The notes beneath the pieces were generated by a model. It searched no databases. It saw only the letters and a list, made by a program, of their open reading frames with translations, and was not told the origin of the DNA. Shown in pieces: positions 35,513 through 46,315 of a DNA stretch of 64,000 bases (position 1 is the first letter of the stretch; each line of letters opens with the position of its first letter). The stretch comes from Larix kaempferi (Eukaryota > Streptophyta > Pinopsida > Pinales > Pinaceae), in contig BSBM01001387.1 in assembly GCA_027924585.1 (NCBI GenBank), forward strand, positions 1,984,001-2,048,000, given 5' to 3'. The translations under genes were made by a program, and so were the position numbers.

Positions 35513-36557
35513 TGAAATCCCATTCAAGCAAAACTTTAATTGGATTTCGACATAAGTGGTCAAAGAAGGCAGATATTGTTATGTGGAATTCTGCCCTACA
35601 GATAAGTCAAAATTCCCTTAGACTAAAGCAGACTTTAACTAACTCTAGGCTAAGAACAAAACGAAACAAATGCAACCTTGAATCCCTAGATCTAACAAAC
35701 ATCTCAGGATTAAAATACTGAAGAGAACAAAAGGAGATTAACTGACCTTATGTCCAAACGCTTGTTTTTGGTATTTGCTCCAAGCTCCAAGTCCTCACAA
35801 GTAAACCTGTTAAAGTGGAACCAAAACACAAGTATGCACTATTCTCTAGCAACCTGAAACATGAGTTAGGATCTAAATCTATGAAAGATACAAATCATAT
35901 GATTAAAACAAGATTAACACAAATGATTTGGGAAAACAAGACAAGTTATTCCATTACAACTTGAAGATTACTTACAAAGGGTGCTTGATGTCCAAGCCAA
36001 TCCTCCAACTCCAAGTGTCTTCTCCTCTAGCTATCTCCACAATGCTGCAAGACCATAAGTTTGGTGCTCTCAAGAGTCTCCCCCTTTCCAATGGCATGCC
36101 TCTCTTTTATAGTGAATGGTGAGGTTAACCAACAAGAGAGATGGGTGGATCTAAGGAGGGATAAGTGGATCAGGGTTTCTAATCGAAGGAGATGAGTTGA
36201 GATCGAATCAAGGAACCCAATCTTCCATTATCTTCGAAAATCCAAAATCCCACAAGCCAAGGGAAAAAAGCTATTAAAAGGGTACCGCGTTTTGCAAAGT
36301 CTGCAGAACGCGGCACTGCCGCGCTTTGAGGAAAAAGCAGAACGCGGTAGTGTCTAGTACCGCGTTTTGGGAAGATAGCAAGGCGCGGTAGTGTGTAAAA
36401 ATAAAGTCCAAGGTGGGTCAAAACTTGCCAGGGTGGATTCACCTTCAAGGTTGACTCATCATCTGTCTCTTCTGGATGGTTTAAAACAGTAGGGAAAGTG
36501 TCGTCAACTTGTTTTGTGATGGGGATGCGACACTGTGAAACATTGAGGTATAACAGA
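35513..36557 (-). repeat. Minus-strand 3' LTR of the insertion
   Basis: On the minus strand it starts just before TGTTATACC (complement ending at 36555), preceded by the purine-rich TTTAGGGGGCA. TATAAAA lies on the minus strand at 36105-36111. The outer end is placed at 35513 by the target-duplication and frame argument. The block 36280-36390 is dense in CGCGGCACTG-like words. Confidence 0.5.
36105..36111 (-). promoter_or_regulatory. TATA box in the insertion's LTR
   Basis: Minus strand reads CACTATAAAAGAGAG, a good plant TATA context inside the putative LTR. Confidence 0.5.
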
Positions 36558-36568
36558 TGCCCCCTAAA
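36558..36568 (-). promoter_or_regulatory. Polypurine tract of the insertion
   Basis: Minus strand TTTAGGGGGCA sits directly before the LTR start, giving the element's orientation. Confidence 0.6.
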
Positions 36569-38490
36569 GTGTGAGGTCAGAAGGGACTGATGGCCGAAAG
36601 ACTTTACGAATATAATGTGCGGAGATAGCATCGAGGAGAGCGACACGGAGCTGAAATAGAAACAAAGTGTTAGATATACCACCGAGGCGGGCATTCCCAT
36701 GCTCGGAAACAAATGACTCAAAGCATGGCTGCCGACCAATACATTGCAGATCCATGAGTACTGAGATAATGTAAACTGTGGACAGATCATGGCTACTATG
36801 AACAATCATAGATCCATGAGACAATAACGACACAGCCACGACCAATACAATAAGTGGATCTGTGTGACAATACAAGAGACATCTCCATCGCAGCCTGGAC
36901 GCAGTCAAGACATAGTGATGCGCCCAGGGTCTTCTACCCGATCGCATAAAGATACGAATCTAACCATGTGATTACAAGATGTTGAAGTCGAACATGGAAG
37001 AAACCATTTGATTACCGGTCAATGATGTGGACCGTTAACAAATGCGAGGGAGATCATCAATAATGACAATGATTCCCAAGGTATCAATAGTACATCTCAA
37101 CGAAATGCGAATGAATGAGTTGATGTCGAGCATCCGAGAGATCGCTTGATCAGAGGTCATTGATGTGAACCTACTGTCAAACACGAGGAAACCTGCCATT
37201 GAGGCATGCAGGTACCAAGGTACTAATGGTTGATTTCTAAGTCTAATTCCCGGATAGTGATTTGGTGTCGAGAGGAATAGACTCGTCGAAGGTGGGCCAT
37301 GATGATTCCCATATCATCGACACGAAATCGGCACATATGATAGGATGATGAAGTAATGGGATATGTACTGACACAGCGGAGGCCTGACACAATGAATGAC
37401 TCGATACAATGCAACCCTTTGAACATATAACGGCATGTAACAAGACTTGGCAGCAGGGATTATTGATAAATAGAAGATAGACACCGGATGAGTGGACTCG
37501 TGGCCAGGGAGACGACCCATGATGATGACTATGACTCAATGAAGGACGGATACCCAAATATAGACAAGAGATGGAAACATGCCATGTTCAAAGGTAATGA
37601 CTGACAAGCTGCCATAGATAAACTTGACTTGTTTCCCCATATTTCCCCGACATGATGGATGAGTACCTCTTTCTTGTTTTACGAGCTCGAAGAGGATAAC
37701 AGATTCTCGGTGTAGCTCATCTTGTGGATGAGTCCAATCTCACATGTTTTACGAACCTGAGAAAGGAGGGGTTCGTCCCAAAGTGGGTCCTTCGATGTTA
37801 ATATTTTAACGAGACCAAGGAAGGAAAACTCGATAGTTTTTCATATTTAGAGAGCCTAAAAAACTTAAAGGAAGCTCCATATGTACTTTTTCGTAAAATT
37901 TAGTCCCTCGATCCCGAAAAAGTGTAAAACAATTCCCGAGAGAACTCTCCCAGCCGAGATTGACTGAGGTATACCTTTCTCGTAAATAGTCTAGACGGGC
38001 CGAAAAAGGGGTAACCTATCACCGAATAGACGACCTTTCAAATACTTTTACAAGTGTGAAAGAGTCAAGATCACTTGGCAATCTTTTCAATTTTAAGGAG
38101 TCTGAAAAGAGCTTAACTATGGACTCCTATGGTCTTTTTCGTAAATTTTAAATTATTCTGGTCCGAAAAAAGAATAAAATACAACCAGGATAATACTTTC
38201 CTCGTCGTTTAATGAGCATGAGTAAAGTTGACCGTACTCGACACCGTTTACTTGCGTTTGACAAGCACGACACAGGTGTGAAAGCGCTTGGAATCTTTTT
38301 CAAGTTTTAAATCCAGAGCACGAAAAAGATAAAGTGGGCTCAATATGAAGGTCAAATTACGAATAAACACCAGCATGAATGCATCCCATTTCTACCGCAG
38401 ATCCTGTCAATAAATGCTCAATAACCGGGCATTAGCAACGTGAACAAGGTTTTATTTATTTGAAATAGTAATTAATTAATTAAAAAATGT
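36569..38490. other. Non-coding interior of the insertion
   Basis: No gag-pol motif on either strand. Several short minus-strand frames (36564-36947, 37223-37557) show no family signal. Around 37880-38170 the words CTTTTTCGTAAA and CGAAAAAG alternate, allowing small hairpins. Confidence 0.5.
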
Positions 38491-38500
38491 GAAAAAATGC

Positions 38501-38508
38501 TATATAAG
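38501..38508 (+). promoter_or_regulatory. TATA box of the PMD-like gene
   Basis: TATATAAG is preceded by an AT-rich stretch and followed 134 bases later by a consensus 5' splice site (CAG|GTAAGA at 38642/38643). The exon between them would be mostly untranslated. Confidence 0.5.
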
Positions 38509-38777
38509 GCATGGTAAAAATAGAAATTACTATTCATTTGTGCTTTTTACCCAAAGGAGACATTTTTACCCATTTTGGAGCAAAATTTCAAGGATCGATA
38601 CCGAGAGTTCTGGGACACCATTTCGACCGCCGTCTGCGCCAGGTAAGAGTGCTTGAGCCCCTCTTTCATTTGATGCAAGAAATTTTTGTTTTCACCGGGA
38701 AAAATTTAATTTTTTGGCAAGCCCTTTTAGGCAAGAATCGCCTGCCGTACTACCGCGCGGGTCCCCTATCGAAAAAA

Positions 38778-38802
38778 CGCGGCACTGTTGAACAGTGCCG
38801 CG
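38778..38802. repeat. Perfect 25-nt palindrome in the PMD gene's first intron
   Basis: CGCGGCACTGTT and AACAGTGCCGCG pair perfectly around a single G. Further GCGCGGCACTG and CTGCCGCGC words follow to 38870. The same vocabulary recurs in the LTR at 36280-36390. Confidence 0.85.
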
Positions 38803-38992
38803 CTGTAACCCCAAAACGAGGCGCGGCACTGTGGACTGCCGCGCGATAGGGTATCCTCCAGGCGCGGCACGTGCGAAATTTGAGTTTAAAAAATCAAATT
38901 TTCCTCAATTTTTTGCTGGAAGTAAGTTGTTAAATAGTTACTAATTACTTTGTTTGCCCTTTTGCAGGGATTTGCAACTTATTTGGAGCAAA

Positions 38993-40124
38993 ATGGTGAG
39001 TTGGAAAGAGAGGGAGCATGAAGCGGACGATTTTGCAGCCGAAAATGACTTACCAACCGTGACCGCATTGCGAGAATGTGGTTTGCTAAAGTTTTTCAAG
39101 ACCAAAGGGATCCGCCAACAACCTAAGCTCCTTACTCACCTTGTCCAATTGTGGGACCCTGATATCGAAGCTTTCCGAGTGGGAGAGCATGTGCTTGAAA
39201 TCCAACTCGAAGACATCTATTTCCTCACGGGCCTCTCGAAAAGAGGGGCCCGGCCGAATTTTACCGGGTACACCGCTTCAGAATCAAGCACGGATGATTT
39301 GATTGCTCGATATTGTCAGGCGGGTTCGAGTAAGAAGAGTGGGAAAGTGGCCATAAAAGAGGTCACAAATCTTCCTTTTAAAACCTTGTTATTCACTATT
39401 ACACGTGCAGCAGGAAGCGTGATCCCACATCAGGCAACCCGCACACAGGTAAATCTCGCAGCAGAGTGCATGGGAGGAACAGTTTTCAACTGGTGTGATG
39501 CAGTGTTGTCCAACATGAAGGAACAGGTGCACAAATGTCGAACTGGGAAAAATACCCAGTTTGGGTATGGGAGCATCCTGGTTACTTTCTTTCTGGAAAG
39601 AGTGCCATTACTGCGTCCACAGATATCTATGCGTCCTCGTCCACCTACTGAGCCATGGATGGCTCGATGGAGTGACTACGCTGGACGCCTTGGGGGACCT
39701 CAGCGGCTAGCCTTTGGAGAGGACTTTTTCTCTTGGCTAGAGGAGCAGATAGTCATGATTGACGACTATCCCTATTCAGGGGTAGATTTCCATGAGGATA
39801 TTGACTTGGCTTTGCCAGAAGATGATGACTGGGACAACTCTGGTATGACCTTCATGGATACGTATTTTTCTTTTTGAATATTTTAATTTTTAATGCTTTT
39901 TTAGAATGTGTAAAAGACTTCTAATGTATATTCGCATGCATGTTGCAGATCGTGGACCACAGAGGCCAGCTGGATACTCTCCACTACGTCGTGGCGGTGT
40001 AGATCGTCAAGCTGATCCTGTCGAAGAAGAAGATGAAGACGAGGCAGGAGGTGTCCGGGACATTGAGAGGAACCTGCAGGGATTGACTCATCATCTGTCT
40101 CTTCTGGATGGTTTAAAACAGTAG
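38993..40124 (+). CDS. Plant-mobile-domain-like protein, spliced gene inside a transposon
   Basis: Proposed structure: non-coding exon 1 from about 38530 to 38642 (donor CAG|GTAAGA), intron 38643-38967 (acceptor TTTTGCAG), exon 2 38968-39842 with ATG at 38993, intron 39843-39948 (GTATGA...TGTTGCAG), exon 3 39949-40124. The splice keeps the frame (GAT codon across the junction) and gives 341 residues; reading through intron 2 gives 294. Exon 2 is free of stops. It contains VTALRECGLLKFFKTKGI, WDPDIEAFRVGEHVLEIQL followed by EDIYFLTGLSKRG, which resembles the start of plant mobile domains, then a basic/acidic linker and RWSDYAGRLGGPQRLAFG. Exon 3 is Arg- then Glu/Asp-rich. PMD proteins occur as host factors (MAIL1/MAIN type) and in plant transposons; this one is antisense to the LTR. 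An alternative acceptor exists at 39903. Function not claimed. Confidence 0.6.
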
Positions 40125-40189
40125 GGAAAGTGTCGTCAACTTGTTTTGTGATGGGGATGCGACACTGTGAAACATTGAGGTATAACAGA
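40083..40189. repeat. 107-bp direct repeat of 36451-36557
   Basis: Identical to 36451-36557 as far as I can compare. It contains the last 13 codons and the stop of the PMD-like gene and ends at the border with the gypsy gag. It is best read as a truncated 5' LTR of the insertion. Confidence 0.9.
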
Positions 40190-42479
40190 TATAGCGATAC
40201 TGAAGAAGCTATAGTTACTGATTCTAAAGACAGAGAACCAAGTCCAGAAAGATAGCTAATCCAAATTAACAAAGCACCAAGTTTTGATTGTGGAAATAAC
40301 CCACCCACACCTCCATAAAATTCTTAGAATAATACACCAGTAGACATGGCACACACAACAGCACACCTTCCATTCTACGAAGGAGACGAAGACCCAAGAA
40401 GACATTGGTTTGTGTGCGAAGCAATATGGAAAGCCAATCAAATTACCAATGAAGAAAGACAGATTGCTCAATTTGTTGGTTTGTTAAGAAAAATAGCACT
40501 GACATGGTACATGGGGTACGTAGAAAAATCACCATATGCAACAAAAGCACAAATCAAACAAAGCTTTTTGGCCTTCTTTATGATTGAAGATGCGACATAC
40601 CTGGCGGCAAAACGACTTAAGACGACAGTCCAAAAGCCGACAGAAACTGTCAAAGAATACGACAAGAGGTTTAAAGACCTCCTGAGCAAATCAGACTATG
40701 AAATCGAAGAAAAACTATTAATCAAATGGTTTATTGCTGGTTTAATCAATAAAATTAGAATACATGTCCGTCAACAAAATGTTAACACATATGCAGATGC
40801 ACTAAGAGTAGCAGTAGAAATCGAAATGGATGACGAATACCCTTTAGTATCCATGGATAGACACGTCGAAGAACGCCTTGAAAGTATGGAACAAGCTATC
40901 AGAAATATGACGCTAAAAGGACCAGAACTATGGTGTACAACTTGTCGAACTTCAGGACATACCAAAGATTCTTGTCAAATTGAGGATCGACGACAAGAAG
41001 TGAAACTCATTCAATCCAGATGTTTCTGCAATCTATGCAAAGAGTATGATTCACATACCACAAATGATTGTCCATACAATCTAAAAAATAAGAAGGCAAT
41101 ATGGTGTCAAATTTGTGAATTGAATACACATACAACTGAAGAATGTCACCTGAACCTGAAAAATCGACAAAATTATCATGCAGTATACCAGACAAATTAT
41201 GTCGAATGGAACCAAGACAGAAATCCATCAAATGACAGATTTGAGAGAAATGATAGAAGAATTAACCGGTACAATCGAAACAGGAATGACAGATACCCAA
41301 GATATAATGATCGACAGTACGATCAATGATATGACGACTACAATAGACACAGGGGATACCAAAATCGTGGCCGTGGCAGTGGAGGTTGAGGCATTCGATC
41401 TGGTCGACCTGGTGCATGTTTTACATGTTTCAGCGAGAATCATCGGCATGTAGAATGCCCTTATAAGGAAAGAACTGATCTTAAATTTTGTACAAAGTGT
41501 GGGGTAGGTGATCACTATTTAGAGGATTTCCCTACCATGATTGAGAAAATAAATAATAAAAATAATGTTCATGTTTTATCTTGTATTCAAAAAAATGATG
41601 TGCTTCGTACAAAAAACTTGCAAATTGTAACAAGACAAGGCACTCACATTGGTCAAGATAAAACTCAGATAACTAGAATTGTCAATAAGGTGGATTATCC
41701 AAATCCTATAAAACAAAAATCTATGTACAAAGATGCATCCGACATATTTCATGACTTAGCAACACATGAAGATGTTCTCAATGAATTCCTCAAATTAATT
41801 TCAAATGAAGAAGCTATAGGAAAAATGATTGATCTATTGCATAAATTAAAATAGGTCGAGCAAAGACAAACTAAACACATTTGCCGACTAAAACAAAAAG
41901 AGAAAAACGATGCCGACCCATTAGTCAATCTCGACATAAATGGATATCATGTACGACAAGTCGTACTAGATTTTGGATCCCAAGTGAATATCATGACTCG
42001 TGATACCTGGGACAAACTCGGTCGACCTCAACTACATGAATTAGGCATATACTTAAAGCTCGCAGATCAAGGATTAATTGAGCTGATTGGAGTATGGAAA
42101 GGAGTCCAAACTTCCATTAAAGGTATCACAATGACAGTAGATTTCGAAATCATCACCCCCAAAAGATGATGCAAGCTCATTTCCTGCATTGGTCGGTCGA
42201 CCATGGGTACGAAAGATGAAGGCCTCAATTTCCTTAGATAAAAGTCGTATCAAGTTGAAAGCCAATGGTCAGAAGGTTATCGTACCAATCTTCCCATCTC
42301 AGAGAGAACCTTGGTTAGAACCTACAGAAGTTGATAATGATGTCCAACAACTTTACCGGATAGACAATAATGAAGATCGCATTGAGCCAAAAACCCAAGG
42401 AGAACTTCACCTCGGAGATCCTATCTCGCTCAGATACAATTCCGATGCAAAACTCTATGACTGGAAAATAGAATTATGA
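40190..42479 (+). pseudogene. gag (C-terminal part) with five CCHC-type knuckles, and protease
   Basis: The frame resumes at 40193, has three stops before ATG 40346, then is open for 327 codons: HLPFYEGDEDPRRHWFVCEA, ALTWYMGYVE, TVKEYDKRFKDLLSKSDY (capsid-like), then knuckles C197-C200-H205-C210, C228-C231-H237-C242 (one extra residue) and C254-C257-H262-C267. Past two TGA stops the same frame gives a fourth (CFTCFSENHRHVEC, 41417-41458) and a fifth whose last Cys is Phe (41489-41530). A gap with acidic helices follows, then protease LVNLDINGYHVRQVVLDFGS (DFGS for D-[ST]-G) up to 42169. After a frameshift comes VGRPWVRKMKASISLDK (42189-42479), the protease tail. Five knuckles in one gypsy gag is unusual; one or two is normal. 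Confidence 0.85.
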
Positions 42480-42598
42480 TTTGCATGCAAAAGAATGTTG
42501 GACTGTGGAAGCCATCTCAAGGAACCAAATAAAGAAGTGTCTCTCAGTATCTTACACATCGAAGATTTTCGAAGGAAACATGCGAGCATATCCAACAC

Positions 42599-43390
42599 TT
42601 GTTCCAGAAAAAAAATGTACAACACGGAAGCTCGACATTAAGATATAAAGAATGTGATTCACCTGATGTTCATGTTGAACAGGTATCAAAACATGTCAGA
42701 GAGCAAGGCCGACTACAAATTTTGGTAGAGACATTTACTGGTCAAGCTACGAGATGGTGGGACACTCATCAGTCGAAACTCCAAAATTGGAATACCGCAT
42801 CAGCATATTTCATAGAAAGGTTTGTAGGAAGAAAATTGACAACTCAGGCTAACATTCCCTTGTTTACACAAGGACAAAACCCTAAAGCTCACATTGACTG
42901 TTGCGAAAAAGAATGGAGAAAATTAGGCTATAAAGATGAAATAAAATGGCCTCACCTCTTCCCCAGAACACTTGATGATCTACCTAACAAATGGTACAAG
43001 ATGGAAGAAGCAAGAGGAGAAACTTTCTTTTGGAAAGACTTAAAATAAAATTTTATTAAGGATTTTCAGTTTTCTCCACAGGATGAGAGAATGGTCGAAG
43101 AAAGAAAAAGCATCAAAGAATTTATGCATCCAACTGAAACTTTAACACTTGGAGACAAACATAAGATTATGCACCCACCTAACACCTGCTACAATATAAA
43201 GTCGACAGAAAAACAACATTCAACAAGACTGAGTCTAGAAATGGAGATGTCAGTAGGAAAAAATTTTCAATGGAGAAAGGATCATCCCAATGTGTCGAAG
43301 CCCGTAAGAACAATCTTAAGCACAAAGATTGTAGAAAAAGACGAACCCGAAAGGTTATCAGAAAAAGACTTTCCACCAACTTTCACATAA
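42599..43390 (+). pseudogene. Second gag-like module between protease and RT
   Basis: The 149-codon open part contains RLQILVETFTGQATRWWDTH, then SKLQNWNTASAYFIERF, the hydrophobic/WW pattern of a retrotransposon gag domain. It continues with KLTTQANIPLFTQGQNPKAH and DDLPNKWYKMEEARGET. After one stop (43046-43048) a Lys-rich piece runs to 43390. It lies in pol between protease and RT, where gypsy elements normally have only a short linker. It could be an internal duplication of gag, a captured gag from another family, or an element-specific domain. Confidence 0.6.
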
Positions 43391-43559
43391 ATCAAAGAAG
43401 GTGAAAGACAAATAAGTAACAGTCATGCACCAGAATGGATGGATGCGAAGATTAAAACAAAGGAATTAGATATTTCAAATGATGAACGACTGAAAAATGG
43501 AAAATATTGGCGATTACTGGAATGAGGGACAAACAGCAGAAATCTCTAGTATCCTCAAA

Positions 43560-46244
43560 TAATTTCAAGACATTTTCGCTTGAGACTATAGAGACTTGAA
43601 AGGACTTGTAAAGGAAACGGGCGAGATGAAAATTGATATTAAACCTGACGCCAGACCCATAAAGAAAAGGCCCTACAAACTTGCTCACAAATATAAGGAT
43701 ATTGTCAAAAAAGAGATCGATAGCATGCTTGCTGCAGGAATCATATATCCTATAGACCAGTCAGAGTGGGCAAGACCAATGGTCGTTCAACCAAAAAAAC
43801 AAGATCCGACACAACTGAGAATCTGTGTCGACTTTCGGGAGCTGAATAAGGTAACACCAACAGATCCCTTCCCTACCCCTTTTGGCAGATGAAATTATTA
43901 ATGAAGTTGCAGGGCATGAGTGTTACTCTTTCACGGATGGATTCTTGGGGTACAGCCAAGTACCTATAGCAAAAGAAGATCAGAAAAAGACAACATTCAT
44001 GTGTGAATTTGGGTCATTCACGTATAAAGTTATGCCTTTTGGTTTGAAGAACGCACCTGCGGTCTTCTCAAGAATTGTCGTCAAAGCATTTCAAGAATAC
44101 ATTCACAAAACCATGGCTGTATACTTTGATGATTGGACAATTTATACAATGCTGAAAGCTCACTGCCAGTAGCTCCGACTAATGTTGGAAAGATGTCGAC
44201 AGATACAATTGTCCCTGAACATTAAAAAGTGTATCTTTGCAACACCTATAGGCATATTACTTGGCCATGTAGTTTGCAAAGAAGGAATCAAGGTCAATTA
44301 CGCGAAGATCAAAATTATCCTCGACCTAAAGCCTCCAATTAATCCGAAACAAGTACGAATCCTATTGGGTCATACCGGATATTACAGTAAGTTTACACTA
44401 TTCCGATATGACTTATCCTCTCGAGGAATTGCTAAAAGATGATCGAGATTATAGGTGGACGGAGGAATGCGACATTTCATTCAACACATTGAAAAGAAAA
44501 ATGGTCGAAGCACCGATCCTCTGATTTCTGGATTGGTCAAATAAATTTCATGTACATATTGATGCATTTGGAATAGCAGTGGAAGCCATTCTAACACAAC
44601 CCGGAGAAGATGACATGGATTATCCTAATGCATTTAGCAGTCGGAAATTCAATAAAGCTGAAAGAAATTATTCTATGACCGAAAGAGAAGCATTAGGTAT
44701 GGTATTTTCCCTTCAGAAATACCATCATTATTTATTGGCTAATCCCTTTGTATTTTATACAAATCACCAAGCTTTAAAATACTTAGTCAATAAACCATTG
44801 CATCAAAGGAGACTATGTCGTTGGTTATTACTGTTTCAAGAATTTGAATTCGAAGCAATCATTCGACCTGGAAAAGCTAATGTCGGACTAGACCGTCTAT
44901 CGAGAATCTACACAGGAGAAGAACTGACAGGAGTTGAAGACAACTTACCGGACGCACACTTGTTTCGCATTGAAGCAGTACCTTCAAAACTTACGGAAAT
45001 TGCACAATTTCTTGAAAATGGGCAAGCTCCTGAGGGAATGAATGAGAAAAAGAGGAAGATATTAGCAATGAAAGCATCCCCCTATACTTTGATCAATGAA
45101 TGGATTCCTCTACAAACTTGGCTTGGATGATATATTATGCCGATGTGCACTTGAGAATGAACAACACGATATACTTACAGAAGCCCATGCTGGACTAGCA
45201 GGAGGACATTATCACACAGACATAACAGCTAGAAAAATCCTGCAGGCGGGACTTTGGTGGTTGACAGTTCATAAAGACTGTCGAGAATTTGTATCTAAGT
45301 GTGATAAATGTCAGCGCATGGGCCGACCACTACCAAGAATAGAAATGCCATTGGTCCCAATTAACCCTAGCTGAAAATTTGAAATTTGGGCTATCGATTT
45401 TATTGGACCATTTCCAGTAGTGGGGAGATGAACAGGTGCTCAGTATATTATTACTGTTGTCAAATACATTACCAAGTGGGCAGAAATAGAACCAGTCGAA
45501 ACATGTTCAAGTGAAGTTGTCGCTATATTTATTTATGAAAACATCATAACGCGTTTTGGATGCCCCAAAACATTGATAAGTGACCAAGGTACACACTTTG
45601 TATATAAAACTATTGAAGCATTGACTAAGGAATTTGCAGTTGATCATAGAATAAGCACAGCATATCATCCTCAGTCGAACGGCACAGTAGAATCGTTCAA
45701 TAAAACACTTACAAAAGGAATAACGAAAATTTGCAACATAGAGAAAGATTACTGGGACAATAAAGTACCTGCTATCCTCTAGGCATATAGAATAGCATAT
45801 AAGGGAACGATAGGATAGAAACCATTCTCACTTGTCTATGGGAAAGAGGCTGTCATCTCGTTACATTTTCGACGACAAGCACCGACCATTGCAACAACTC
45901 TACATATCGACATCGAAGATACTCGACATGAACGGCTACTACAGCTGTCGAAGCTGGATGAAAGTCAACAGTTGGCAATAGAACATCAAAGAGTGCAAAA
46001 ACAACAACAAAAAGCATGGCATGATAGAAATCTCAAACAAAAAAATCTGTCAGTTGGAGATTTAGCACTCCTCTATAATAGCCGAGTAAAAGGGAAGCCA
46101 AAGAAGTTGCATACAGAATGGATGGGACCCTATATCATCGAAATGTTAAATTATAATGGCTCAGTCCGATTGAAAACATTACAAGGAACTATTTTCAAGA
46201 AAGCGGTAAATGGTGGCACCTCACTTAAAAGGTATAAATCATGA
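43560..46244 (+). pseudogene. Gypsy RT, RNase H and integrase, frameshifted
   Basis: RT: 43596-43892 (KKEIDSMLAAGIIYPIDQSE, RICVDFRELNKV), frameshift near 43885, then YSFTDGFLGYSQVPI, VMPFGLKNAPAVFSRIV and catalytic VYFDDW (44115-44150), KKCIFATPIGILLGH. A further frame change precedes RNase H (44579-45130): AFSSRKFNKAERNYSMTERE, ALGMVFSLQKY, YTNHQALKYLVNKP. Integrase continues in yet another frame from 45096: AHAGLAGGHYH ... CREFVSKCDKC (HHCC), KFEIWAIDFIGPF (Asp), ISDQGTHF (Asp), NGTVESFNK (Glu), then KNLSVGDLALLYNSRV and WMGPYIIEMLNYNGSV to the stop at 46242-46244. There is no chromodomain. About three frameshifts and several stops. RT and integrase resemble the minus-strand remnant at 29220-31960, so the two may be the same broad lineage. 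Confidence 0.92.
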
Positions 46245-46251
46245 ATATTCT

Positions 46252-46268
46252 AAAAAAAAAAAAAAAAA
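46252..46268 (+). repeat. Poly-A run of 17
   Basis: An uninterrupted A tract eight bases after the pol stop codon and before the downstream ORF. It could be simple slippage or the mark of an old insertion. Confidence 0.8.
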
Positions 46269-46315
46269 CCGGTTAGAAATAATCGAATGATACTACTATA
46301 AGCAATCAAGCAAAT

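Larger units (their letters stand above)
35513..40189 (-). mobile_element. 4.7-kb insertion in the gypsy gag carrying a PMD-like gene
   Basis: Left flank TTTAG (35508-35512) and right flank TATAG (40190-40194) look like a 5-bp target duplication with one change. Removing the insertion and one copy restores the gag frame. The left part is a minus-strand LTR with polypurine tract and TATA box. The right end is a 107-bp perfect copy of that LTR's 5' end. The interior has no gag-pol. Its plus strand, antisense to the LTR, carries a spliced PMD-like gene. I read it as a non-autonomous LTR element that has lost most of its 5' LTR; a different transposon type remains possible. Confidence 0.55.

Noticed and set aside
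36179-36947. 208- and 127-codon minus-strand frames next to the PMD insertion LTR
   Set aside because: They overlap the LTR, polypurine tract and the duplicated 107-bp segment, and contain no recognisable domain.
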